Shown: positions 15,612 to 23,257 of the stretch, in pieces
How the letters are laid out: every line of letters begins with the position of its first letter
Position numbering within the stretch: position 1 is the first letter of the stretch
DNA from: an uncultured Dialister sp.
GTDB taxonomy: Bacteria; Bacillota; Negativicutes; Veillonellales; Dialisteraceae
Assembly (NCBI GenBank): GCA_934193095.1
Contig: CAKPUX010000023.1
Coordinates: forward strand, 1-31,683
Length of the DNA: 31,683 bases
Reading direction: 5' to 3'
Translations under genes and position numbers: made by a program
The notes under the pieces: generated by a model
What the model was told of the DNA's origin: nothing
Databases searched by the model: none
The model's input: only the letters and a program-made list of their open reading frames with translations

Positions 15612-17222
15612 TTATTTTAAATATTTCAAGAGCATTGTTGCGATTCCCTTGGCCAGAAGCGGAGGAACAGCATTTCCTACTTGCTGGTATTGAGAATCCT
15701 TTGTACCAATAAACTCAAACGAGTCTGGGAAAGACTGAAGCCTTGCTGCTTCTCGAACGGTTATCGCTCTATCAAGGATTGGATGTATCCACATTGACTT
15801 GCGAACATTTACGACTGTTCCACTGGGCTTATTAGGATCAAGTCTTAAGTAAATAGTGTTCTGCGTCCTTTCGGGCTTCGAGTATGTATCTTTGTCCTCA
15901 AGCCCTAAGCTGTGAAAATTCTTTCCTTGTTTTATTTTTTTAAAGCGTTTCATCGCTTTGTCTGTTGTTTTGGTTGTTATATGGTTTTTTACCGATGTAC
16001 TTCCTTGGCGCATGGAGTGTGCATAGTCGCTTATATTCCTTTGCTCTGTATAAGGAATAGGAGAATAAATCGGTTCGTAACCGACCTCGTAAGTCGATAG
16101 ATCCAATATTGCCTCTCCGACGGTTGGAACATTATAAACAGAAGGTTCATTTGGCAAAACCAATTTTATACCTTTTTCCATGTATACATCGCGTCTTATC
16201 CCTACAACAATATATCTGCGACGTTCCTGTGGCACTCCAAACCATTCGGCGTTGAATACATTACCTTTTTGAATGTATTCATCTCCAAGAATGGCGTTGA
16301 CATAATCTATAACGGAATATGAATTTACCATAAAACGCAACCCATCCTCGGCTGAATATTCATACTGCCCGATAAGTTCGTTTTCAGATATCTCTGTTAT
16401 GAATTCTATCAATTTTTGCAGACCTACTACATAATCTAATTCCTTGAGTGATTCTTCCGGATGATTGTCCTCTACATTACTATGTATTTTCCTTAACCTT
16501 TCAATTAATTGTTGCTTAGGTTCCGAGTCGGTATCGTTGGCGCTACTTAAATATGAGTCAATCAATGTTTTAATTGCGGACTTATTTTTCGCAAGGAAAT
16601 TCGGTAATCTCCTTGGATTTCCGATATTCTTTTTCAATACACTTAAAAGATGCGTCAATTGCTTTGGAATGAGTACATCGTCCAAATCGGACTCTGGAAG
16701 TTTACACATATCAACACCGTCATATGACATTTTTGAGAGCAATAATGTATCCTTCCGTTTGGGAATATCATGTCCACCTGCAATAAGTGCCTCTATTTCG
16801 TCATTGTCTTTACGGGATTCGTAAAATCTATGAGTATCTGATTCAAGCATACTAACATTTTCCATTACAAAAGCTTTTGGCTTGATTTGCCGGATTGCCC
16901 TAAAATACTCTTTTACCAAACTGTTATTCATACTAATCAAGTGATTCTTTTGCCTGTTGGCATTTGAAAACCCCTGGCACGGCGGTCCCCCTATCACTAC
17001 ATCAATAGAATTGCCGAGCTGAGAGTTTAACGCCGCAAAATCACAGTCAATAACATTTTCGATAAACTCAAAATCATCATTATTTTTTGCAATATTGGCC
17101 TTATATGTTTTTCGCGCATTTTCATTAATTTCCGCAGCGGCAACAAACTGATATTCTCCTGTCATGAGAAAGCCAAAACTTAAACCGCCCGCTCCCGCAA
17201 ATAAGTCAATAGTTTTTATCAT
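15612..17222 (-). CDS. C5-cytosine DNA methyltransferase (Dcm family)
   Basis: Transfers methyl groups from SAM to cytosine C5 in DNA. The 536-aa protein has the ordered motifs: motif I DLFAGAGGLSFGF (6-18), motif IV GGPPCQGFS with catalytic C82, motif VI ENV (about 136), the VPQERRRYIVVGIRRD block (motif VIII), and the C-terminal QVGNAVPPLLAKGIA (motif X). It is longer than most stand-alone Dcm enzymes. About 150 extra residues lie between motifs VI and VIII, mostly charged helix, and could contact a partner. It begins 13 bases after the excisionase-like HTH gene, with GAGG upstream. The methyltransferase probably marks self DNA for the neighbouring ATPase system. Recognition sequence cannot be read from the gene. 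Confidence 0.95.
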   Translation of the reverse strand: MIKTIDLFAGAGGLSFGFLMTGEYQFVAAAEINENARKTYKANIAKNNDDFEFIENVIDCDFAALNSQLGNSIDVVIGGPPCQGFSNANRQKNHLISMNNSLVKEYFRAIRQIKPKAFVMENVSMLESDTHRFYESRKDNDEIEALIAGGHDIPKRKDTLLLSKMSYDGVDMCKLPESDLDDVLIPKQLTHLLSVLKKNIGNPRRLPNFLAKNKSAIKTLIDSYLSSANDTDSEPKQQLIERLRKIHSNVEDNHPEESLKELDYVVGLQKLIEFITEISENELIGQYEYSAEDGLRFMVNSYSVIDYVNAILGDEYIQKGNVFNAEWFGVPQERRRYIVVGIRRDVYMEKGIKLVLPNEPSVYNVPTVGEAILDLSTYEVGYEPIYSPIPYTEQRNISDYAHSMRQGSTSVKNHITTKTTDKAMKRFKKIKQGKNFHSLGLEDKDTYSKPERTQNTIYLRLDPNKPSGTVVNVRKSMWIHPILDRAITVREAARLQSFPDSFEFIGTKDSQYQQVGNAVPPLLAKGIATMLLKYLK

Positions 17223-17235
17223 GATACTTACCTCG

Positions 17236-17427
17236 TTATTCTGCGTCAGTAACTCGATTGTTATTACGCATCCACGAGTCCACTTCGCTAATTTTGAACT
17301 TCCATTTTCTGTCTATTTTATAAGCTGGAAGATTTTGAGTGCGAATCATCTTTTTTACAGTATCTCTGCTACAAGCAAGATGTTTGCATATTTCCTCCAT
17401 TGATACCCATTTTTCTTCCTTATTCAT
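17236..17427 (-). CDS. Excisionase-type helix-turn-helix DNA-binding protein
   Basis: A 63-aa protein with the winged-HTH layout of the excisionase/AlpA family: WVSMEEICKHLACSRDTVKKMI (the helix-turn-helix), then LPAYKIDRKWKFKISEVDSWM (the wing and last helix). Such proteins precede methyltransferase genes in many restriction-modification operons, where they act as controller or recombination-direction factors. GGAGG lies upstream of the ATG at a proper distance, and an extended -10 box lies at 17455-17463. With no integrase in the window, a transcriptional regulator of the island is more likely than a true excisionase. Confidence 0.85.
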   Translation of the reverse strand: MNKEEKWVSMEEICKHLACSRDTVKKMIRTQNLPAYKIDRKWKFKISEVDSWMRNNNRVTDAE

Positions 17428-17454
17428 AAAGCACCTCCGTGTTCATCATTACAT

Positions 17455-17463
17455 CTTATAACA
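17455..17463 (-). promoter_or_regulatory. Extended -10 promoter of HTH-methyltransferase unit
   Basis: Minus-strand TGTTATAAG, 28 bp before the HTH start codon. The upstream DNA is very AT-rich with no clear -35 box, as expected for an extended -10 promoter. Confidence 0.6.
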
Positions 17464-17580
17464 GATATCGAGAACAAGCAAGATGATATTTTACTAATAT
17501 TTAAGAATAAAAGCTAATGACTACTAACAATAGCTAAAACTAAATTCTTGCCTGTTTGGGAGAAGGATTTATGGGCAGGG

Positions 17581-17980
17581 CTATTCGTTTAGGGGGACTG
17601 ACTTCTTCCTCTTGTAATACGCTCTCGCCTTACGGTTGTTCTGCTCGGCTTTATAATTCGGATTATCGCAATACCTCTGGCGGCTGGAATGCCGGACAAA
17701 GTACTCTCCGCAACACATACACGTCAGGATGGAGCCTTGTGAAAATTCGTAATCCATATCGACATCCACTGGAGAAGCGACATCGAATACCATTCGGGCA
17801 AAGAAATACCAAGCAATATCGAACACGGAATGTATCTCTGCGCTCATCTCGACTTTGTGTATTTTCCAGTTTTGCTTGATGCGCATTTTGAAGTCCGGGA
17901 ACATTTCGAACGCATCAAATATACGGTCATAATAAGCAGAAACGGTTTCCGTTCTTAGACCCGAAAGCGCTTGACGCAGC
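17581..17980 (-). pseudogene. Truncated Cys-rich zinc-binding-like protein from a mobile element
   Basis: The minus-strand frame encodes an aromatic-rich protein with a C-terminal CMCCGEYFVRHSSRQRYC motif, a likely zinc site, followed by a basic NNRKARAYYKRKK tail. An ATG exists at 17904. The frame stays open and coding-like further upstream (LRQALSGLRTETVSAYYDRIF) with no start codon, until it meets the oppositely oriented DUF3987 fragment. The true N-terminus therefore appears to be lost. It resembles short hypothetical proteins of Firmicutes conjugative elements (perhaps DUF6076-like; not certain). The gene is read as debris of a larger mobile element; the 5' boundary is approximate. Confidence 0.55.
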
Positions 17981-18014
17981 GAGATATTTTGACGGCACGG
18001 AGAATCCGAATGCC

Positions 18015-18623
18015 GTGTTTTACCCCGGCACGCTCACCATCAACAAGTTTATGGACAGGCTTGAACCGGAGGAGCTGGAATCGGAAGAATCGACTGCCGC
18101 CGATACAATTGAGAAGGGAACACGCAACAGCACCATGTTCCATTTTACCGTCCGTACATTGAAACGCTATGGCAATACCAAGGACGCAAGAGGACTGTTC
18201 CGGGAAGAATCGGAAAAATGCGTTTCTGCTCTTGAGAGGAAGGAACTGAATGACATCTGGAAAAGTGCGCTGAAATACTACGGTCTCATAAAACGGCAAC
18301 CGGGATATATCCCACCGGAACGGTATAATATCCCAAAAGAGGTGCAGTTGGAACCGCCGATCCCGTTTGAGAAAACTACATTGCCACCATTCCCGGTTGA
18401 CGCCTTGCCGAGCAGCGTTCGCCCTTATATGGAGGCGGTAGCCAAAACCACGCAGACGCCCGTGGATATGGCGGATACTGCTGCAATAGCGGTCATAGCA
18501 AGCTGCAGACAGGGCAAATACCTCGTACAGGCAAAGGCGGACAGGACAGAGCCGACAAATCTGTACTCGCTCATAGTGGCGGCACCGTCGGCGAACTCCT
18601 CGTCCGCGGCGACAACGTCATGA
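18015..18623 (+). pseudogene. Truncated DUF3987 (mobile-element primase/helicase-type) gene
   Basis: The fragment encodes the region before and into the N-terminus of a DUF3987 domain. KGTRNSTMFHFTVRTLKRYGN and LNDIWKSALKYYG are typical of the primase-linked segment, and VDMADTAAIAVIASCRQGKYL followed by NLYSLIVAAPS is the DUF3987 opening. The protein should continue as a P-loop (APSGERKS), but at 18581-18594 the DNA switches to the acyl-CoA synthetase sequence and stops at 18621. Coding-like sequence may extend upstream to about 17988 without a good start. Intact relatives act in replication of plasmids and integrative elements. It is clearly non-functional here. Confidence 0.75.
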
Positions 18624-19042
18624 AGGGCTACTGGAACAAGCCCGAAGAAACCAAGAAAGTCCTCACCGAAGACGGCTGGCTCCATACCGGCGACCTCGCC
18701 TACATGGACGAAGACCGCTACATCTACATCGTCGACCGCCTGAAAGACCTCATCATCGTGAACTGTGAAAACATCTACCCCGGCGAAGTCGAAGACTGCA
18801 TCTACGAAGTCGAAGGCGTCGGAGAATGCGCCGTCGTCGGCCAGCCTGATGCCCTCCGCGGCCAAGTCGTCTGGGCCTACGTCGTCATGAAAGAAGGCTA
18901 CACCTTCGACGAAAACAAGATCCGCAAATACATGATGAAAAATATCGCCAGCTACAAGATCCCGAAACGCTTCATCCCCATGGACGCACTCCTGAAAAAT
19001 GCCACCGGCAAGATCCTGAAACGCGCCCTCCGCGACAGCTAA
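18581..19042 (+). pseudogene. 3' fragment of acyl-CoA synthetase gene
   Basis: Encodes the last ~150 residues of the synthetase at 10535-11971: the WLHTGDLAYMDEDRY motif through the C-terminal lysine motif. An ATG at 18620 could start a 140-aa product, but no ribosome site precedes it and the adenylation core is missing. Against the full gene it has 8 base changes in 485 bp; one changes the conserved Pro of the PKNATGK motif to Leu. It retains the intact downstream terminator, so this side represents the ancestral 3' flank. Confidence 0.9.
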
Positions 19043-19065
19043 AAAAATGCCTCCGCTTTTGCGGG
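18581..19065 (+). repeat. 485-bp direct repeat, right copy
   Basis: Partner of 11510-11994. It starts in a GGCACCGTCGGCGA stretch that also fits the DUF3987 reading frame, and ends in the terminator hairpin. Confidence 0.95.
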
Positions 19066-19074
19066 GGCGTTTTT
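19041..19074 (+). terminator. Intact terminator of the synthetase locus
   Basis: AAAAAAATGCCTCCGC, TTTT loop, GCGGGGGCGTTTTT. The left copy of this hairpin (11970-11994) lost its 3' arm at the island junction. Confidence 0.85.
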
Positions 19075-19209
19075 GATAGATGGGATCCAGGGGAACTAGT
19101 GGCTAGGGATGAGTAGCTAGGGATTAGACTAGGAGACTGGGAGACATCAGACATCTGACTTCTATCCTCCAGCCTTCGGACATCGCCATTTTTTACTCCG
19201 CGGCGCTTA

Positions 19210-19371
19210 GGGAAACACTGATTAAATCGTTGTCAGATTTTACTCTTGAATTTTTATGCATAGCGAGGAATAACCTGACGCGAATAGCGAGCTATTTAAG
19301 GAAGGTTATGACGAAGCTATGTATAAAAAATTCTTGTAAAGTCTGACTCTGCGATTTAATCAGCGTTTCCT
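19210..19371. repeat. 161-bp palindromic repeat, family R1, copy 2
   Basis: Inverted copy of 882-1042 with the same ends (GGAAACACTGATTAAATCG ... CGATTTAATCAGCGTTTCC) and length, and only scattered differences. Confidence 0.85.
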
Positions 19372-19534
19372 TAGATCCTTCGGCTCAGTTCTCCTGTTTC
19401 AGACAAGCCATTATCTAACATACGACGTTTTTCTCCGCTCAGGATGACGAAATACGCCGCACCACCCCCACTGAACCCTCTGAACCTGTAGAACCTTCTC
19501 CCCCCTCTTTCGCAAACAATCAAAGAACAGCCCC

Positions 19535-19685
19535 CCGAACCTTAAAAGCAGGGACGGGGTTTACGGAACTCCTCCCCGCTGCGTAGCCCCTTAGAGAAGG
19601 GGCGCGCCAAAGGCGCAGGATGGATCCTCGCGGCGGTTTGAATACCAATGTGAAGCTATCCATCTCTCACGCATGTCATTCCGAG
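19535..19685 (+). repeat. ~150-bp direct repeat, copy A
   Basis: Runs from GAACCTTAAAAGCAGGGAC through TTAGAGAAGGGGCGCGCC and GGATGGATCCTCGCGGCGGT to TGTGAAGCTATCC. Nearly the same sequence recurs at 19884-20033. Downstream it leads into an R3 unit. Confidence 0.75.
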
Positions 19686-19694
19686 CGAGTCGAG

Positions 19695-19878
19695 AAAACT
19701 TTATCATTCACGGTCAGGGGCTCGCGCTTTCCCCACATGTGCCGCACGCCTCTCCGCTTTCCTCATCTTTCTTTCATGCCGCCTGTGCCCTATCCGCCCC
19801 TTCGGGGCACCTTCCCCTCGAGGGGAAGGCTGCGATACGAGAATAGCATCATCTAAAATGGCGGCAAAGCCGTCACCA
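19695..19878. repeat. GC-rich intergenic repeat, family R3, copy 4
   Basis: Longest match to 5370-5545, in the opposite orientation: TTTCATGCCGCCTGTGCCCT, CTATCCGCCCCTTCGGGGCA, CCTTCCCCTCGAGGGGAAGG, and a final GGCGGCAAAGCCGTC hairpin. Confidence 0.75.
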
Positions 19879-19883
19879 CACCC

Positions 19884-20033
19884 CTGAACCTTGAAGACAG
19901 GGATGGGTTTACGAAACTCCTCCCCGCTGAGCAGCCCCTTAGAGAAGGGGCGCGCCCAAGGCGCAGGATGGATCCTCGCGGCGGTTTGAAAACCAATGTG
20001 AAGCTATCCGTCCCTCACACATGTCATCCCGAG
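19884..20033 (+). repeat. ~150-bp direct repeat, copy B
   Basis: Second copy of 19535-19685, followed directly by an R4 element. The whole 19075-20296 stretch is gene-free and consists almost entirely of repeat units. Confidence 0.75.
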
Positions 20034-20184
20034 CGAAGCCCTTGATCTTTATCGCACTGCGGTTAGCATCACTCATCCGCCTCTACGGAAACGGCGCCTT
20101 GGTGCTGCCTTTTCCCGCTTTCAAGCACACATCGTTGATCCATCTGCAAGGAGGATTTCTCGACTTCGCTCGAAATGACGATAC
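20022..20184. repeat. ~165-bp intergenic repeat, family R4, copy 2
   Basis: Inverted relative to 1444-1610. Shared blocks include TGTCATCCCGAGCG, GCACTGCGGT, CTTGGTGC, CACACAT, CTGCAAGGA and CTCGAAATGACGATAC. Confidence 0.7.
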
Positions 20185-20251
20185 ACCATTCGAGCAAAGC
20201 TTTCATCCACAATCAAGGGACGGCACACCCATGGGCTACCTCTCTCATCTA

Positions 20252-20260
20252 TGCTACAAT
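20252..20260 (+). promoter_or_regulatory. Extended -10 promoter of alcohol dehydrogenase
   Basis: TGCTACAAT, 36 bp before the start codon. No good -35 box. Confidence 0.55.
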
Positions 20261-20296
20261 AGAGAAAACCCACCCATTTCCCGAAAGGAGCCCCCC

Positions 20297-21484
20297 ATGA
20301 CCCACGATTTCATCTACCATAACCCCACCAAAGTCTACTTCGGAAACGGCATGCTCGCCCACCTTCCCGAAGAGATCAGCCGCCTCGGCAGCCGCGTCCT
20401 CCTCATCACCGGCGGCAGCTCCGCCAAAAAGAGCGGCCTCTTCGACAAAGTCCTCGCAGAAATCAGCAAAGCCAATGTCGACTGCTACGGCCTCTCCGGC
20501 GTCAAGCCAAATCCCGAGATCGGCCTCGTCCGCGAAGGCATCCGCCTCGTACGCGAAAAACGCCTGGACCTCATCCTCGCCCTCGGCGGAGGCTCCGTCC
20601 TCGACACCGCCAAAGTCATCGCTGGCAGCGCCCCCTACGACGCCGACCCATGGGACCTCATCAAGCACCGCGCCGCCATCGACACCGCCCTCCCCCTCAT
20701 CACCATCCCCACCATCGCCGCGACCGGCTCCGAAATGAATGCCAGCGCCGTCATCACCAACCCCGAGACCGAAGAAAAATACGGATGGACCGCCCAAGCC
20801 TTCCGCCCCTCCGTCTCCTTCCTCTGCCCCGAAAACACCTACACCGTCCCCGCCTATCAGACCGCCTGCGGCTCCGCTGACATCCTCTCCCACATCATGG
20901 AAGTCTACTTCCAGAAAGAAGAGACCTTCCCCGCCACCGAAGCCTACATGGAAGCCATGATGCGCTCCGTCATGAAAGACGCCCCCATCGCCATGGCCGA
21001 CCCCTCCAATGAAGCCGCCCGTGCAAACCTTCTCTGGACCGCCTCCTGGGCCATCAACGACTTCATCGACAGCGGCCATTCCGTCTCCTGGACCTGCCAC
21101 GGCATCGAGCACGAACTCTCCGCTCACTACGACATCACCCACGGCCTTGGCCTTGCCATCCTCACCCCCGCCTTCCTCACCTACGTCCTGGACGAAACCA
21201 CCGCCCCCCGCATCGCCCGCTTTGCCGTAAGCGTCATGGGCGTCTCTCCCAAAGGCAAGGACACCATCAAGATCGCACAGAAAGGCATCAAACGCCTGCG
21301 GAAATACTTCAAGAAACAGCTCCGCCTCCCGACCACCCTCACAGAGATCGGCATCGACGACACCCGCTTTGCCGAAATGGCAGAGAAAACCATCGCCTGG
21401 AAAGGCGGAAAAGACCACCTCCTCCACGGCTTCGTCGACCTCTCCGCCAAAGACCTCGAAGAGATCTACCGCCTCGCCCTGTGA
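20297..21484 (+). CDS. Iron-containing alcohol dehydrogenase (butanol dehydrogenase-like)
   Basis: A 395-aa NAD(P)H-dependent group III alcohol dehydrogenase that interconverts aldehydes and primary alcohols, cytoplasmic. Visible features: the N-terminal NPTKVYFGNG of the BdhA/YqhD branch, the nucleotide-binding GGGSVLDTAK (about 96-105), the TIAATGSEMN segment, and the metal-binding residues in SADILSH and in CHGIEHELSAHYDITHGLG. Length is normal. The ATG at 20297 is chosen because AAAGGAG lies nine bases upstream and the family N-terminus begins there. An upstream in-frame ATG at 20021 would read through repeat DNA. Single-gene unit with a promoter and a strong terminator. Probably used to reoxidise NAD(P)H in fermentation; the substrate is not certain. 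Confidence 0.93.
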   Translation: MTHDFIYHNPTKVYFGNGMLAHLPEEISRLGSRVLLITGGSSAKKSGLFDKVLAEISKANVDCYGLSGVKPNPEIGLVREGIRLVREKRLDLILALGGGSVLDTAKVIAGSAPYDADPWDLIKHRAAIDTALPLITIPTIAATGSEMNASAVITNPETEEKYGWTAQAFRPSVSFLCPENTYTVPAYQTACGSADILSHIMEVYFQKEETFPATEAYMEAMMRSVMKDAPIAMADPSNEAARANLLWTASWAINDFIDSGHSVSWTCHGIEHELSAHYDITHGLGLAILTPAFLTYVLDETTAPRIARFAVSVMGVSPKGKDTIKIAQKGIKRLRKYFKKQLRLPTTLTEIGIDDTRFAEMAEKTIAWKGGKDHLLHGFVDLSAKDLEEIYRLAL

Positions 21485-21562
21485 GTGCCCACCGCCGGTA
21501 AACCTCACCGACCACAAAGCCCCGACCAAAGGGAACACACCAAAGGAGAAAACAAGCCATCA

Positions 21563-21591
21563 AAAAAAGCCCCTGCCAAAGGGGCTTTTTT
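21563..21591 (+). terminator. Terminator of alcohol dehydrogenase
   Basis: AAAAAAGCCCC, 7-nt loop, GGGGCTTTTTT. It also separates the dehydrogenase from the trailing end of the CRISPR array. Confidence 0.9.
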
Positions 21592-21623
21592 CATCTTACC
21601 CTCCTGCATGCCAGCCGGTGTCC

Positions 21624-22552
21624 CGATCCTCCCTCCGATGCGGCAGTCAACAATAAAGACGAAGATCTCGCTTATTCAGAATCCTTTCTAAGCTGCCTAT
21701 ACGGCAGTCAACAATCCTAGCCACGCTCTTCCTCGTAAGCGACTTTTCTAAGCTACCTATTCGGCAGTCAACGCGGTGACGACGCCGCGGGTATTCTCAT
21801 GGGTTTTCTAAGCTGCCTATGCGGCAGTCAACCCGCTCGTTGTCGCCATGGGCGTAGATTTCATTTTCTAAGCTGCCTATACGGCAGTCAACGCGGATAT
21901 AGTGTTGCGGCTATGGTGCAGATTTTTCTAAGCTGCCTATACGGCAGTCAACTCCATCAATGACCAGTCCTGTTATAACTACAATTTCTAAGCTGCCTAT
22001 ACGGCAGTCAACAATTCCTGCATTCAGTTTACCTTGGTGAATGGTTTCTAAGCTGCCTATACGGCAGTCAACCACGAACCTGGCAAAAAAGTGGCAGGCC
22101 ATGGTTTCTAAGCTGCCTATACGGCAGTCAACAAGGATTGGACGGGTGAAGCCGCCTTCTGCAATTTCTAAGCTGCCTATACGGCAGTCAACTCGGACAG
22201 ACCGATATTCCAATGCCTGCTTCTTTTCTAAGCTGCCTATACGGCAGTCAACAGCATTATTACAATGATTGTCGAAAACTTGTATTTCTAAGCTGCCTAT
22301 ACGGCAGTCAACAGTTTTTGGAACGGTAGTATCACGCTTAGTGATTTCTAAGCTGCCTATACGGCAGTCAACCAATGGAATAAACTTTTGATTTTATGGT
22401 TTCTTTTCTAAGCTGCCTATACGGCAGTCAACCGGGGCGGCTACTCCGACCGCAATCGGCGTTTTTTCTAAGCTGCCTATACGGCAGTCAACTCGTCCGC
22501 CATGTCTTGCATTTCTTTCAGCATTTTCTAAGCTGCCTATACGGCAGTCAAC
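21624..22552 (-). CRISPR. Type I-F CRISPR array, 15 intact repeats plus one degenerate
   Basis: Exact 60-bp period: 28-bp repeats and 32-bp spacers. In crRNA sense (minus strand) the repeat starts GTTGACTGCCGTATAGGC and ends AGCTTAGAAA, with the I-F stem CTGCC/GGCAG. It differs from the common GTTCACTGCC form at position 4. Intact repeats run from 21685 to 22552. A degenerate final repeat (21624-21651) keeps only GTTGACTGCCGCAT, after a 33-nt spacer. Variant repeats at 21745 and 21805 are next to it, so this end is the old, leader-distal end; the leader faces cas6f. Total 15 spacers, all different. Several read as open protein-coding segments, as expected for phage or plasmid genes. I saw no match to the rest of this window. 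Confidence 0.98.
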
Positions 22553-22683
22553 TGCAGGAGAAAGTGAAAGAGCTTCGGCGCCATCGAGGGAAAACCCATC
22601 TCCATCTATTTTACCCAAAGTTTCAACAAGGCGCAAGAAAAGCCGATAAAATTGGTATTTCTCACATCGTTCAAAATCTTTGG
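22553..22683 (-). promoter_or_regulatory. CRISPR leader with promoter
   Basis: 131 bp between cas6f and the first repeat. On the minus strand it contains TTGCGC (22631-22636), 17 bp, then TAAAAT (22608-22613), about 55 bp before the first repeat. It is likely the array promoter and the site that directs spacer integration. Confidence 0.7.
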
Positions 22684-23256
22684 TTAAAATTCCGGCACAG
22701 AGGCACTATCGCTCAAGCCATAGGTGCTCAGTGTTCCAGGCTGCTCTATCTGACAGGGTGTCTTCTTGATGAAGAGGGAAAAGGTCTGTGCGGTAGATAA
22801 GCTTTTCATCTGGATGAATGGCAGATCGTATGTCTCTTTTCTCCGGCCAAGCAGACCGAGAGCGTCCTCATAAGAGACACCTTCGTGCCGCCGGACGTAG
22901 CGGCGAGCTTTTCTCTCCACGGATTCATCCGGCTGATATCGGCTGTAAATGCTATAGCCGGTGATTCGGCGTTCCACTTTTCGGATTTTTGTCCGGTGTA
23001 CATAGTCAGAAAATCGTTCCAGCTCCTGTTCGAGGTGCAATCTTTCCAATTGTTCTGCCGAGGGAGCGAGGATACGGATCTTATTTCCCAGCCCTTTGTC
23101 CTGATACGCCGGGAAGGCCAGCGCGGTCTTCACCATCCCTTCTCTTCGTTGTTCTTCAACCAATGCGAGATGCAGTTGAGTAAACATCTTCGTCCAGAGG
23201 AAAGCGAGGCTAACTTCACCATTGGGAAGGAGTTGAATCTCCTGATAATAGTTCAT
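22684..23256 (-). CDS. cas6f: Cas6f/Csy4 crRNA-processing endonuclease
   Basis: Cuts the CRISPR transcript at the base of each repeat hairpin and stays bound to the crRNA 3' end. The 190-aa protein has the Csy4 layout: N-terminal MNYYQEIQLLP, His29 at the position of the known catalytic histidine, an arginine-rich RNA-binding helix ERKARRYVRRHEG (about 120), and a C-terminal SLSTAQTFSLFI segment with the conserved serine. The start at 23256 is chosen because the family N-terminus begins there and AAGGGG lies upstream. It is one base after the csy3 stop codon, so translation is coupled. It is the last cas gene before the array. Confidence 0.95.
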   Translation of the reverse strand: MNYYQEIQLLPNGEVSLAFLWTKMFTQLHLALVEEQRREGMVKTALAFPAYQDKGLGNKIRILAPSAEQLERLHLEQELERFSDYVHRTKIRKVERRITGYSIYSRYQPDESVERKARRYVRRHEGVSYEDALGLLGRRKETYDLPFIQMKSLSTAQTFSLFIKKTPCQIEQPGTLSTYGLSDSASVPEF

Positions 23257-23257
23257 G

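Larger units (their letters stand above)
11995..18580. mobile_element. Foreign island with candidate defence operon
   Basis: About 6.6 kb between the 485-bp direct repeats. Base composition is clearly more AT-rich than the synthetase gene or purA. It contains the HTH-methyltransferase unit, the 78-aa/GHKL ATPase/254-aa unit, and two truncated genes typical of conjugative or phage-like elements at its right end. No integrase, transposase or tRNA attachment site is present. Its structure fits single-crossover integration of a circle that carried a piece of the synthetase gene. Confidence 0.75.

Noticed and set aside
17556..17879. Plus-strand 107-aa frame, Ser/Arg-rich
   Set aside because: It overlaps the minus-strand Cys-rich coding frame, has no ribosome site and low-complexity composition.
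18620..19042. A complete 140-aa protein
   Set aside because: It is the 3' end of the duplicated synthetase gene, lacks a ribosome site and lacks the adenylation domain.
20021..20296. 92-residue N-terminal extension of the alcohol dehydrogenase
   Set aside because: It would be translated from repeat R4; the family N-terminus, ribosome site and promoter all point to 20297.
21713..22524. Self-targeting by CRISPR spacers
   Set aside because: Reading the 32-base spacers against the rest of the window, I found no match. Targets elsewhere in the genome cannot be judged here.
21911..22636. Long minus-strand frames with repeated VDCRIGSLE peptides
   Set aside because: They arise because the 60-bp CRISPR period is a multiple of three; the repeated peptide is the translated repeat. 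Not protein-coding genes.
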